From Dialister sp. UBA734 (GTDB lineage Bacteria; Bacillota; Negativicutes; Veillonellales; Dialisteraceae): a stretch of 30,651 nucleotides of DNA. The notes under the pieces are model-generated. The model had not been told where the DNA came from, searched no databases, and saw only the letters and a program-made list of their open reading frames with translations. This document shows positions 1 to 7,852 of this stretch, in pieces. How positions within the stretch are numbered: position 1 is the stretch's first letter; every line of letters begins with the position of its first letter. The position numbers were made by a program, and so were the translations under genes. The stretch spans positions 9,092 through 39,742 of the forward strand of contig DBLC01000170.1 of assembly GCA_002297935.1 (NCBI GenBank). Direction: 5' to 3'.

Positions 1-162
1 ATCGTCAAGAAAATCCTTAAATAGCTTGCTATTCGCAGATTTCCTTTCCTCGCTTTGAATAAAAATTCAAGAATGATTTCAAATCACGATTAAATCAGTG
101 TTTCCTTAACGAGCATCCACTAAGTAATCGTTAATAAAGAGGAAGATGGGATTCTGATAGGC

Positions 163-909
163 CTATGATTTTCTTGCTGCTTCTAAGAGTTTCTTTGTAT
201 ATAGTGCCACAGGATGATGAATCACCGTATCGGTATTTCCATATTCCACCATATGCCCATGATGGAGAATAAGCAATGTATCACATAATTTTTGTGCCAA
301 TCCCATATGATGCGTAATGACAAGAAGAGTTAGGTGCTCTTCTTTTTTTAATTGCAATAACAATTCCAGGATTTCTTTTTGTATAGTAGCATCTAAGGCA
401 CTAGTTATTTCATCGCAAATCAAAATATCTGGTTTGCAAGCAATGGCCCTGGCAATAGAAGCTCTTTGACATTCTCCACCACTCACCTGATGTGGATATT
501 TTGACATATAGTCTTCAGAAAGTTGACAACGCGATAATGCCATTACGACTTCCTTTTTAGCTTCATTGGCAGACAATCCTGTTTGCAGGAGCCCCTCCAT
601 CAAACTTTTTCCCAAAGTCCAACGGGGATCAAAAGAGGCCCTAGGTGACTGGAAAATCATTTGCAAACGGGGGAGTTTTTTTCGCTCTAAATTCTTTGCC
701 CCTTGCTTTCCCACTTGTATGGTACCCTGGTCAGGTAAAAGTAAACCGGCTATGATTCTAGCCAGCGTACTTTTCCCGCTACCAGACCCACCCAATAGGC
801 CAAGGGTTTCCCCTTCTTTGACAGAGAAACTAATATCTCGTAGTGCTTCTATGGTTTGATTTTCTTTTTTGAACATCTTACTCACGTGATGTACTTGTAA
901 TATGTCCAT
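163..909 (-). CDS. ABC importer ATPase, nickel/dipeptide type (NikE/DppF-like)
   Basis: This is the second of two ATPases that would power the importer encoded just upstream, hydrolysing ATP at the cytoplasmic face. The 248-residue protein has Walker A GGSGSGKST near residues 40-48, a Q-loop (IFQSPRASFDP), the signature VSGGECQRASIARA, Walker B ILICDEITSALD and the switch histidine in VITHH. The run after the Q-loop and the C-terminal HPVALYTKKLLEA segment are typical of the oligopeptide/nickel ATPase family. Its ATG lies 3 bp after the stop of the preceding ATPase gene, with the ribosome site inside that gene's last codons, so translation is probably coupled. It is the last gene of the operon. 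No clear terminator is visible in positions 1-162. The substrate (nickel, metallophore or peptide) cannot be read from the ATPase. Confidence 0.9.
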   Translation of the reverse strand: MDILQVHHVSKMFKKENQTIEALRDISFSVKEGETLGLLGGSGSGKSTLARIIAGLLLPDQGTIQVGKQGAKNLERKKLPRLQMIFQSPRASFDPRWTLGKSLMEGLLQTGLSANEAKKEVVMALSRCQLSEDYMSKYPHQVSGGECQRASIARAIACKPDILICDEITSALDATIQKEILELLLQLKKEEHLTLLVITHHMGLAQKLCDTLLILHHGHMVEYGNTDTVIHHPVALYTKKLLEAARKS

Positions 910-912
910 AGG

Positions 913-1692
913 TCACTCCAATCGCAGTACTGCATCCAATAATTTTTGGCTATAACTTTCTTTGGGATGGGTAAATACCTCTTTGACTAAGCCTTGCTCC
1001 ACAACTTCACCTTTTTTCATCACCAATACATAGTCAGCCAGTTGCTCTGCCACTTCCATCTGATGGGTCACTACAATCATAGTTTGCCCCGCTTCTTTCA
1101 ACTGTTTCATTTGCTGCAATACATCCTGCTGCACCAATACATCCAAGGCACTGGTTGGTTCATCGGCCAATAACAATGTGGGCTGCATCAAAAATGTCAT
1201 AATAATACCCACCCTTTGGCTCATCCCGCCGGACAATTCAAATGGATAGCTTTCCCATATCCGAAACGGGTCTTCTAGCCCCACTTGCTTCATCAGCGCC
1301 AGTGCCTTTTCTTTCACATCCTCTTCCTTGCACTTCCGATGCAATTTGACAGTTTCATAGATTTGCGTACCAATCTTCCGAATGGGGCACAGTGTATCGG
1401 CTGTATCTTGAAAAATGCACCCAATCTCTTTCCCCAAAAGATGCCGCCGTTCCTGGCTACTGATAGAGAGTAACGAAATATCTTTATAAAAAATATACCC
1501 TTGCGTCACTTTTCCTTCTGGTTCTAATAGCCCCAAAATGGCTTTCAGTAAACTGGTTTTTCCGCTGCCTGATTCTCCTACAATCGCCAGAACCTCTCCT
1601 TGCCGCAACGTAAAAGATAGATTTTCAACAACGATCTTTGGTCCATAGGAAATACATACCCCATCAAAAGTCAGTATGACTTGCCTTTCCAT
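913..1692 (-). CDS. ABC importer ATPase, nickel/dipeptide type (NikD/DppD-like)
   Basis: First ATPase of the importer. I start it at the ATG at 1692, which has AAAGGAG a few bases upstream; a longer reading frame to 1755 exists but has no comparable site and adds residues that do not look like an ABC domain. The resulting protein is 259 residues, with Walker A GESGSGKTS, Q-loop CIFQD, signature LSGGMSQR, Walker B LLLADEPTSALD and switch VVTHQ. All catalytic motifs are intact. It lies 82 bp after the binding-protein gene, a larger gap than elsewhere in the operon but without a terminator. It should pair with the other ATPase as a heterodimer on the two permeases. Confidence 0.9.
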   Translation of the reverse strand: MERQVILTFDGVCISYGPKIVVENLSFTLRQGEVLAIVGESGSGKTSLLKAILGLLEPEGKVTQGYIFYKDISLLSISSQERRHLLGKEIGCIFQDTADTLCPIRKIGTQIYETVKLHRKCKEEDVKEKALALMKQVGLEDPFRIWESYPFELSGGMSQRVGIIMTFLMQPTLLLADEPTSALDVLVQQDVLQQMKQLKEAGQTMIVVTHQMEVAEQLADYVLVMKKGEVVEQGLVKEVFTHPKESYSQKLLDAVLRLE

Positions 1693-1774
1693 GATACTCC
1701 TTTCTCTGAGAGCAAGCGAAAAATTATGGATGGTTGGTAGAACACAACCATTCACTTACAACAATTTTCCGCTT

Positions 1775-3319
1775 TTATTCCAAATCCAGGTCTGCTGTAA
1801 TCTCATAATAATCGCAAGGGTGTGCCACCATGCCTTTGACACCTTTACGAGACAGTATACTCATTTGTAAATAGGAAACAAAAAGAAAAGCGTGGTCATC
1901 TAAAATCACCTGTTGCATTTCTTTTGCCAGCTGATTTCGTTTATCAATATCAAAAGTTTGATGTAATTCTGTATATAAGGCTTCTAAGCGATCACTATGA
2001 TAAAAGCCACGGTTTTTGGTCGACCTGTCTAATGCACATGTGGTGAAGAAATATTCTGGATCGCCGGTTGGCGCTGTCACAAGGGCACTCGCATAGACAT
2101 CATACGCCCCAGTTTCCAAAATTTGTAAATGACTTTGGGAACAGTTCACATCCACTTGAATACCAATTTTCTTTAAATTATCTTGTACAGCTTGTGCTAA
2201 AATCGGAAGTTCCATACGACCTGGATAAGTCAACCAGCGAATGGTTAAATTCTTTCCATCTTTATCTACATAACCATCTCCGTCGGTATCTTTCCAGCCG
2301 GCTTCCGCTAAGAGTTTCTTGGCTTCTTCCGGTTGATATATATCTTCTCTTTCTCCAGATATGCTGCTACGCATCCCCTTCGGGAAAGGACCTACAGCCA
2401 CTTCCCCCTGTCCTTGTAAAAGAGTATCTACAAATCCTTTTTTATCAATGGCTAGACAAATGGCTTTTCGTACTCTATCATCCTGCATGATAGAAGATTT
2501 CATATTCATCTGAGCAAAGAAATTTCTGCTAGTGGCACAAGAAGCAATTTGGAACTTATTGGTATCAGAAAATAGAGCATAACTGGCATAGGGCAATCCA
2601 TAGGTGGCATCTACATCGCCAGATTGAAGTGCCGCTGTCATTGCATTTCCATCGGTCATAGTTTTTACTATCACGTGATCTACCTTGGGCTTTGTTCCCC
2701 AATAAGCATCATTCTTATGCAAATAAATTTCCGTATCTGTCACAGAATCAGCTATATAAGGACCGGTTCCTGCTACATTATCATCCTTCACCCCTTGTTG
2801 CATATCAATGATGGCTCCATAAGGATCACACAGATAATGAATGAGCGTAGGACAAGGTTCTGGTGTATGGATGGTGATGGTTTGCCCTTCGGCATCGATA
2901 CGATCAATTTTCAAATCCAAACGAGCCCGCTCATGCTTGGCCAGTAAATCATCTAAGCATTCTTTGACAGCAATGGCATCCATATGTCGTCCACTAGAAA
3001 AATTCACGTCATTGCGTAACTGAATTTCCACAGTATGATCATCGATATAACGATAACTCTCTGCCAGCCATGGCATAGGTTCCATGGAATCAGAAAATTT
3101 GAATAAGGTTTCTCCTACCCCATATCGCACAGCACTCCAACCAGAATAATTATCATGCGGATTCAAACCCGCATCCCCCATTTCACGTCCATATCCGGTT
3201 GTAGCATACACAAAAGTTTTTCCTTTTTCAGAAGAAGTGGCGGACTTCTCTTGTCCACATCCAGAAAAGAGTACTGCTGCTGAAGCAACCAATAAAGTCC
3301 ATTTTATCCATCTTTTCAT
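1775..3319 (-). CDS. Solute-binding lipoprotein of nickel/peptide ABC importer (family 5)
   Basis: Extracytoplasmic binding protein that captures the importer's ligand. The start chosen is the ATG at 3319, preceded by AAAGGGA and 1 bp after the upstream permease stop. It gives 514 residues with a lipoprotein signal: basic MKRWIKW, hydrophobic core, then the lipobox LFSGC with Cys21 as the lipidated residue. The body is a family 5 (OppA/DppA/NikA) protein of normal length; GAGLNPHDNYSGW-like N-terminal and YLSPGI-like features are less informative than the overall operon match. Placing the binding protein between the permease and ATPase genes is less common than placing it first. NikA-like and CntA-like (metallophore) proteins belong to the same family, so the ligand could be nickel, cobalt, a metal-opine complex or a peptide. 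Confidence 0.85.
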   Translation of the reverse strand: MKRWIKWTLLVASAAVLFSGCGQEKSATSSEKGKTFVYATTGYGREMGDAGLNPHDNYSGWSAVRYGVGETLFKFSDSMEPMPWLAESYRYIDDHTVEIQLRNDVNFSSGRHMDAIAVKECLDDLLAKHERARLDLKIDRIDAEGQTITIHTPEPCPTLIHYLCDPYGAIIDMQQGVKDDNVAGTGPYIADSVTDTEIYLHKNDAYWGTKPKVDHVIVKTMTDGNAMTAALQSGDVDATYGLPYASYALFSDTNKFQIASCATSRNFFAQMNMKSSIMQDDRVRKAICLAIDKKGFVDTLLQGQGEVAVGPFPKGMRSSISGEREDIYQPEEAKKLLAEAGWKDTDGDGYVDKDGKNLTIRWLTYPGRMELPILAQAVQDNLKKIGIQVDVNCSQSHLQILETGAYDVYASALVTAPTGDPEYFFTTCALDRSTKNRGFYHSDRLEALYTELHQTFDIDKRNQLAKEMQQVILDDHAFLFVSYLQMSILSRKGVKGMVAHPCDYYEITADLDLE

Positions 3320-3320
3320 T

Positions 3321-4163
3321 TTATTTCCCTTTCGGATCATAATAATCACGCAACGTATCGCCTAATATATTAAAAATAACAACCACAATAAACATAGCTC
3401 CCCCCGGAGCCATCACCATCCAAGGACACAGTTGTAAAAACATGCGCCCTTCACTCATCATGGCCCCCCATTCTGGAATTGGCGGTTTTACCCCAACCCC
3501 CAAGAATGACAAGGCAGAAAGCTCCATCATCAGCGTACCTATGTCCAGCACAGCGGTAATCAAAACAGGACCTGCCATATTAGGCAAGATATGGGCCCAC
3601 AAAATTTTCCAAGAGGGAACCTTCATTAACCGGGCCACTTCCACATAGGGTTCTCCCACCAAAGACTGGGTAAGATTTTTGGATAATCTGGCATATTTGG
3701 GCCAACCGACCACCCAAAGGGCCAATATGGCCCCCAAAAGCCCGCCGTGAGATACACCAGCCAATGCCAAAGCCAATACCAATCCCGGAAAAGAAAGGAA
3801 CAAATCAGCCCCTCTCATAAGTACTTGTCCTATCCATCCGCCATACCAACCTGCACAGAGTCCAATGGTCGTTCCTGTCAAAGAAATCAAAACCAAAAGA
3901 AGCAAAGCACTAAAAACGGTTGCTTTTCCACCAACCCAGACCCGGGAAAACAAATCTCTCCCATAAGGATCTGTACCAAACCAATGCGCAACAGAGGGAG
4001 CTGATTTGGCTAATTCTAAATGCTGCTCATAGGGATCGCAGGGAACCCAAAACGTAGAGGAAACAATAAGAATCATCAGTACAAGCGCTACCGTACTAAT
4101 AATCCATATTTTCCATTTCAAAAATTGTCTTCTTTCAAAGGTTAAAATTGTCTCCTTCCCCAT
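3321..4163 (-). CDS. ABC importer permease (NikC/DppC-like)
   Basis: Second membrane subunit of the importer. I start it at the ATG at 4163, 1 bp after the stop of the upstream permease; a TTG start at 4172 is an alternative. The roughly 280-residue protein has a hydrophobic N-terminal helix (residues about 19-40), the DppC/OppC-family segment AHWFGTDPYGRDLFSRV (the 'GTDxxGRDxxSR' signature) near residues 55-75, and several further membrane helices. The EAA loop that docks on the ATPase is visible as EVARLMKVPSWKILWAHILPN. It forms a heterodimeric channel with the neighbouring permease. Its stop and the next ATG are 1 bp apart, indicating tight coupling. Confidence 0.9.
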   Translation of the reverse strand: MGKETILTFERRQFLKWKIWIISTVALVLMILIVSSTFWVPCDPYEQHLELAKSAPSVAHWFGTDPYGRDLFSRVWVGGKATVFSALLLLVLISLTGTTIGLCAGWYGGWIGQVLMRGADLFLSFPGLVLALALAGVSHGGLLGAILALWVVGWPKYARLSKNLTQSLVGEPYVEVARLMKVPSWKILWAHILPNMAGPVLITAVLDIGTLMMELSALSFLGVGVKPPIPEWGAMMSEGRMFLQLCPWMVMAPGGAMFIVVVIFNILGDTLRDYYDPKGK

Positions 4164-4164
4164 A

Positions 4165-5100
4165 TCAAACAATTTCCTTTCTTCGGATTCGTGGATCTAT
4201 CAAATATTGAATCACATCCCCACAAAGATTCACTACGATATAAATGAACGCCATCCAAACTACATAGATTTGAATGATAGGATAATCACGCTGCAGAATC
4301 GCATCTACAGCTAATTTTCCTACACCATCCCATTGGAAAATCGTTTCTACAACGGCAGTACCGCCCAAAAGACTTCCCACAGAAATCGCAAGTAATGTAA
4401 TAATGGCGGGACAAGCCATAGGAATCACACTGGTGCATACAATTTGCAAGTTGGAAAACCCACGACTGCGCATCCCTGTCACATATCCTTTTCCCAATTC
4501 TTCCAATACAACCGCTCGAATTTGTCTGATGTATTTCGCACTCATAGCCACGGTCAATGTCAAAGCAGGAAGTACCACAGAAGGAGAACGGCCAATAGCT
4601 ACCACTGGGAAAAAATGATACTTCACAGCCAATAAGAAAACTAAAAGAATGGCCACCAGAAAATTTGGCATAGAATTTCCAATAAAAGACAACAAACGAA
4701 TTCCATAATCAATCATCCGATTCTTATACAAAGCAGATACTATGCCTAAGGGAAGGGACATACAGAGAGTCATAGCCAGGGAAATCCCCGCCAGATACAT
4801 CGTTTGTGGTAATTTAGAAAGAAATAGAGGCCCCACATCTTTTCCTGTGATGAAACTTTCTCCCATCTGACCATGCAGCATCCCCCAAAGCCACTTTCCA
4901 TACTGCACCAAAAAGGGTTGATCTAAGCCATATTTCTGACGACCTGCTTCTATCACACTCTGTGACACAGCCTGCCCTTGGTTTTCATAAAAATAGCTCA
5001 TGGGATCTCCCCCTGCTACGTACATCAAACCATAGGTCAAAAATGTCACCGCCATAAAAACAGGAAAGAATAAGAGGATTCGTTTACAAATATAATTCAT
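4165..5100 (-). CDS. ABC importer permease (NikB/DppB-like)
   Basis: First membrane subunit of the importer, 311 residues. It begins with MNYICKRILLFFPVFMAVTF, a membrane helix typical of DppB/NikB proteins, followed by the family's extracytoplasmic segment (residues about 33-70, including YGLDQPFLVQYGKWL) and five more predicted helices. The ATPase-docking loop is visible around GMRSRGFSNLQIVCTSVIP. The ATG at 5100 has AAAGGAAA upstream. It is separated from the methyltransferase gene by 61 bp with no terminator, so the two may share a transcript. Its stop abuts the next permease ATG (TGATATG). Confidence 0.9.
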   Translation of the reverse strand: MNYICKRILLFFPVFMAVTFLTYGLMYVAGGDPMSYFYENQGQAVSQSVIEAGRQKYGLDQPFLVQYGKWLWGMLHGQMGESFITGKDVGPLFLSKLPQTMYLAGISLAMTLCMSLPLGIVSALYKNRMIDYGIRLLSFIGNSMPNFLVAILLVFLLAVKYHFFPVVAIGRSPSVVLPALTLTVAMSAKYIRQIRAVVLEELGKGYVTGMRSRGFSNLQIVCTSVIPMACPAIITLLAISVGSLLGGTAVVETIFQWDGVGKLAVDAILQRDYPIIQIYVVWMAFIYIVVNLCGDVIQYLIDPRIRRKEIV

Positions 5101-5161
5101 CGTTCATTTCCTTTGTTCCTAGGGAAACACCTCTACATTTTGTGTATTCCCCGTTAATGAC

Positions 5162-5917
5162 TCATTTCACAGCTTCCACGCAAAAATACGGCGTGGCTTC
5201 GAAATTGAGTAGCTCCTCTGGCAGGAGAATTTCTTCTGAAATCTGTTCATAGAGTGTCACATCCATGCCCAAAGCGGTGAGAATGTCTTTGTCCCAATGG
5301 GGCCGTTTCACCGGAGAAAGCGGCATTTCTCTGGCAATCTTTTCGCACGTATCGGTGTCGGTAGAAATATAGCGATCAAAAACGCCGGCCTCTGCCACTT
5401 GGGCCCGGTCCCGTTCGTACAGTTTCCGGTCCTCTTCGTCATACAAATAGTTGTACCAATTGGCATCGAAATTGAGCAGCACACCGCCCTTTTTCAGCAC
5501 TCGCTGCCAGCTGGCATAGGCTTTCTTAGGGTGCGGCAAGGTCCAGGTCAGATTTCTTGTCACAATCACGTCAAACGTATTGTCCGGAAACTCTAAATCT
5601 TCCGCGTCCATCAGCGCATAGTGAATGGCATCTGCCAAGGGTCCCGCATTTTCCTTGGCTTCCACCAGCATGGCAGCATTCCGATCCACCCAGGTGGCTT
5701 CATAGCCTGCCATGGTCATGATGATAGAAAAGAATCCAGGGCCGCCGCCGATATCCAGCACTTTCAGATTCTTCTTCCCCGGCATCACTCCTTCGATTCG
5801 CTTTTGGATGTAAGAGGTCCACTTCTCCTTCTGCTTTCCGTGCAGTTCATTTTGATTGATTTCTGAATAACTGGGCGCCCGCTCGGTCCAGTACCGGATG
5901 ATTTCGTCTTGTAACAT
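5162..5917 (-). CDS. Class I SAM-dependent methyltransferase, substrate unknown
   Basis: A 251-residue Rossmann-fold methyltransferase. The SAM-binding motif I is VLDIGGGPGFFS (near residue 54), followed by an acidic strand end (ATWVDRNAAML), DAEDLEFPDNTFDVIVTRN as motifs II/III, and the post-motif W-rich segment LTWTLPHPKKAYASWQRVLKKGG. These place it with UbiE/type-11 methyltransferases. The ATG at 5917 has GAGGAG at good spacing. It precedes the nickel/peptide importer by 61 bp and is probably the first gene of that operon; a link with making or modifying a transported chelator is possible but not shown. The leader contains a heptamer-repeat hairpin. The methyl acceptor cannot be deduced. 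Confidence 0.85.
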   Translation of the reverse strand: MLQDEIIRYWTERAPSYSEINQNELHGKQKEKWTSYIQKRIEGVMPGKKNLKVLDIGGGPGFFSIIMTMAGYEATWVDRNAAMLVEAKENAGPLADAIHYALMDAEDLEFPDNTFDVIVTRNLTWTLPHPKKAYASWQRVLKKGGVLLNFDANWYNYLYDEEDRKLYERDRAQVAEAGVFDRYISTDTDTCEKIAREMPLSPVKRPHWDKDILTALGMDVTLYEQISEEILLPEELLNFEATPYFCVEAVK

Positions 5918-5945
5918 AATAACTCTCCTCTTTGGGTTGCGATGA

Positions 5946-6020
5946 TGGTAGACTAGTGACTCGTGACTGGTGACTAGGAAATTTTTTACCAGTCACCAGT
6001 CACGAGTCACCAGTCCACCA
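5946..6020. repeat. Heptamer-array inverted repeat (GTGAC version)
   Basis: Left arm 5952-5975 is made of 7-bp units (nnGTGAC three times); right arm 5991-6014 is its reverse complement with 23 of 24 positions matching, and pairing continues outward with one or two mismatches. The loop is 15 nt. It lies 30 bp upstream of the methyltransferase start, so it would be in that gene's mRNA leader. Confidence 0.9.
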
Positions 6021-6030
6021 TTTTCCCCCC

Positions 6031-6059
6031 AGTGTAGCAATAAAAAAATCCCCTCACAA
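6031..6059 (-). promoter_or_regulatory. Candidate sigma-70-type promoter for methyltransferase/importer operon
   Basis: Reading the minus strand, TTGTGA (6054-6059) and TACACT (6031-6036) are separated by exactly 17 bp. It lies about 115 bp upstream of the methyltransferase ATG. The -35 hexamer overlaps the stem of the hairpin-plus-T-run at 6041-6074, so the two signals cannot be fully independent. Not tested. Confidence 0.45.
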
Positions 6060-6074
6060 GCCCGGTGGGGGGAT
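6041..6074 (-). terminator. Intrinsic terminator upstream of methyltransferase
   Basis: A 10-bp stem with one G-U pair (6048-6057 with 6065-6074), a 7-nt loop and, on the minus strand, a run of seven T directly after. It would stop any transcript coming from yebC that passes the first terminator, or act in a leader. Confidence 0.6.
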
Positions 6075-6080
6075 ATTATA

Positions 6081-6144
6081 GTGAGGAGTTAGGAATGAGG
6101 AGTGAGGAATGGTGGTAGCGGCGCACAAAATTTGGAAGCGCCGC
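6081..6144. repeat. Heptamer array plus conserved-loop hairpin
   Basis: Units of the type GAGGAGT/TAGGAAT repeat with a 7-bp period at 6081-6110, followed by GGTGGT and then a perfect 7-bp stem (GCGGCGC 6118-6124 with GCGCCGC 6138-6144) around a 13-nt AT-rich loop. The same arrangement recurs near 21.8-21.95, 26.45 and 29.55 kb. Confidence 0.85.
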
Positions 6145-6154
6145 AAATATATAT

Positions 6155-6339
6155 AAGGTTATTATTCTGCCACGTTCTATTTCAAACATAATAAAAGATT
6201 ACGCTAACCACAAGGTTAAAAAGGTTATAAAAGGTTATGTGATACCTTTAGTTTCATAACCTTGTATACCCCTTTTAACCCTTTGGTGAGCCGTATTTTC
6301 TCATTGAGACACATACCAAATCAGCAGAATAATAACCTT
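6155..6339. repeat. Nested inverted repeat, GGTTAT family
   Basis: The outer arms are a perfect 16-bp inverted repeat (6155-6170 with 6324-6339, AAGGTTATTATTCTGC). Inside are AAGGTTA-type units at 6212-6239 facing their complements at 6256-6284. No gene is visible. It fills most of the spacer between yebC and the methyltransferase. Confidence 0.85.
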
Positions 6340-6343
6340 CATA

Positions 6344-6390
6344 AAAAAAGAGATGTCCTCTTATGCACGCATAAGGGAACATCTCTTTTT
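6344..6390 (-). terminator. yebC terminator
   Basis: A long, nearly perfect hairpin (arms 6344-6366 and 6369-6390) starting 6 bp after the yebC stop, with a T-run on the minus strand. It has an A-tract on one side and a T-tract on the other and may work in both directions. Confidence 0.85.
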
Positions 6391-6395
6391 CTCAA

Positions 6396-7130
6396 TTATT
6401 CAGCGTCTTCTGGCAGTTCTGCGTTGGTGTACACTTCCTGTACATCGTCCAGTTCTTCCAGTTCATCGGTGAGATGAGACATGGTCTGGGCAGCATCGCC
6501 TTCCAGTTTGACGTAGTTGTCTGGAACCATAGCAACTTCGGATGCTTCTACGGTGATGCCTTCTTTTTCGAGGGCTTCAGACACGGTGAGGAAGTTTTCC
6601 GGAGTGGTGGTGATTTCGTAGCTGTCTTCGTTGGAAGCTACGTCTTCGGCACCAGCATCGAGAGCGATCATCATGACGGTATCTTCGTCAGCTGCTTCTT
6701 TGCTTACTACGATAGAGCCTTTTTTCTTGAACATCCAGGATACGCAACCCGGGGTTCCTACGGAACCACCGTGATGGGTGAATGCATGACGGATGTCTGC
6801 TGCAGCACGGTTTCTGTTATCGGTGTTGCATTCTACGATGACAGCTGCACCGCCAGGGCCGTAGCCTTCATAGGTGACTTCATCGAAGCCTGCACCGCTA
6901 GCAGCACCGACGCCTTTAGCGATAGCTCTCTGAATATTTTCCTTCGGTACATTGTTCTGCTTTGCTTTGGTCAGAGCCAGCTTCAGACGCATGTTGCCGA
7001 CAGGATCTCCGCCGCCCATACGAGCAGCGATGGTAATTTCCTTGGAAATTTTAGTGGTAATTCTGGCGCGGATGGCGTCTGTTTTGCCTTTCTTACGCTT
7101 AATGTTTTCCCACTTAGAATGTCCGGACAT
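6396..7130 (-). CDS. yebC: YebC/PmpR-family protein (translation factor or regulator)
   Basis: A 244-residue protein, the usual length for YebC. The N-terminus MSGHSKWENIKRKKGKTDAIRA is the family signature, followed by KISKEITIAARMGGGDP, KAKQNNVPKENIQRAIAKG and the domain with YEGYGPGGAAVIVECNTDNRNR. Family members have been described as DNA-binding regulators and, more recently, as factors that relieve ribosome stalling on proline runs; the sequence alone cannot decide between them. The ATG at 7130 has AAGGAGG 8 bp upstream. The 5' leader contains a nonamer repeat arm beginning about 25 bp before the start, and a strong terminator follows the stop. Confidence 0.95.
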   Translation of the reverse strand: MSGHSKWENIKRKKGKTDAIRARITTKISKEITIAARMGGGDPVGNMRLKLALTKAKQNNVPKENIQRAIAKGVGAASGAGFDEVTYEGYGPGGAAVIVECNTDNRNRAAADIRHAFTHHGGSVGTPGCVSWMFKKKGSIVVSKEAADEDTVMMIALDAGAEDVASNEDSYEITTTPENFLTVSEALEKEGITVEASEVAMVPDNYVKLEGDAAQTMSHLTDELEELDDVQEVYTNAELPEDAE

Positions 7131-7154
7131 ATTATTTGTTCCTCCTTATAATTA

Positions 7155-7276
7155 CAGGTTGCTCAGGTGACTAAGGTTACTCAAGTAACTCAAGTTCTCC
7201 GAATAAAATGATACCACGATCACCTCATTCGAGCAACCTGAGAAACCTGAGTCACCTGAGCCGCTTGAGAAACTTG
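7155..7276. repeat. Nonamer-array element, copy 1
   Basis: The left arm is five tandem 9-bp units at 7155-7199 (CAGGTTGCT, CAGGTGACT, AAGGTTACT, CAAGTAACT, CAAGTTCTC). The right arm is five units at 7232-7276 of the complementary form AGnnACCTG. CGAAT (7200-7204) and ATTCG (7227-7231) close the core. Unit backbones are conserved while the two central bases vary. The right arm touches the stop codon of the methyltransferase gene; the left arm is in the yebC leader. Confidence 0.95.
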
Positions 7277-7852
7277 TTATTTCTTCCACCAGGGTTCGCC
7301 CAGAAGGCGGTCGAGGATAATGGCTACGGCGCTTCTCACGCACAGGTGATTGTAGGTGCCTGCGCCGTAGATAGGTTCCACGATGTAGTCAAACTGTTTC
7401 ATCATTTCTTTGGTCATGCCGAAGCCGGTGCCAAAGAGAATGAAAATCGGTGTGTCTTCTTCGTGGATTTTCCTGCGCATTTCTGTGTAGGAAACAGTAT
7501 TGGGATAAACCCTGGCGTCGGTGGTCACAATGGCCGGTTTCTTTCCTGTTTCTTTTTCAATCCAGGAAATGGCATCGTCCAAGGTAGGAACCAATTCGGT
7601 TTCTTCAAAGGCTTCTTTCCGGTTCGCATTGTAATGCACACCGCCGCCGGTTTTCCAATGGTTCATAATGCGAGAAGCCATTTCACGCTGTGCTTCTACG
7701 GGATGCACGATGAAATATTTCTTCACATCATAAGTTTTTGCCGTTCTGGCAATATCATGGAGGTCATAGTTCGTCAGAGCCGTAGTGACCACTTCCATGT
7801 GTTTGTTATAAATCGGGTAATGAATGAGCCCGATATAGACTGGTGCTGCCAT
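7277..7852 (-). CDS. SPOUT-type RNA methyltransferase (TM1570-like family)
   Basis: A 191-residue protein beginning MAAPVYIGLIHYPIYNK, with segments VVTTALTNYDLHDIARTAKTY, TTDAR, PIFILFGTGFGMTKEM and GAGTYNHLCVRSAVAIILDRLLG. The glycine-rich loop and C-terminal NHLxVRSAVAI stretch match the trefoil-knot SAM-binding region of a small RNA methyltransferase family often found beside trmD in Negativicutes and Thermotoga. Its target RNA is unknown to me. The start codon overlaps the trmD stop by one base (TAATG), so it is translationally coupled to trmD. It occupies the place where rplS normally follows trmD in Firmicutes. A nonamer-repeat arm starts immediately at its stop codon. Confidence 0.85.
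   Translation of the reverse strand: MAAPVYIGLIHYPIYNKHMEVVTTALTNYDLHDIARTAKTYDVKKYFIVHPVEAQREMASRIMNHWKTGGGVHYNANRKEAFEETELVPTLDDAISWIEKETGKKPAIVTTDARVYPNTVSYTEMRRKIHEEDTPIFILFGTGFGMTKEMMKQFDYIVEPIYGAGTYNHLCVRSAVAIILDRLLGEPWWKK

Noticed and set aside
7155..7276. CRISPR array
   Set aside because: The units are 9 bp without unique 25-40 bp spacers, and the arms are inverted, so this is a tandem and inverted repeat.
7152..7343. Leucine/asparagine-repeat peptide (SNLSHLSNL type)
   Set aside because: It is the translation of the 9-bp DNA repeat running out of frame over the methyltransferase gene end; no start context supports it.
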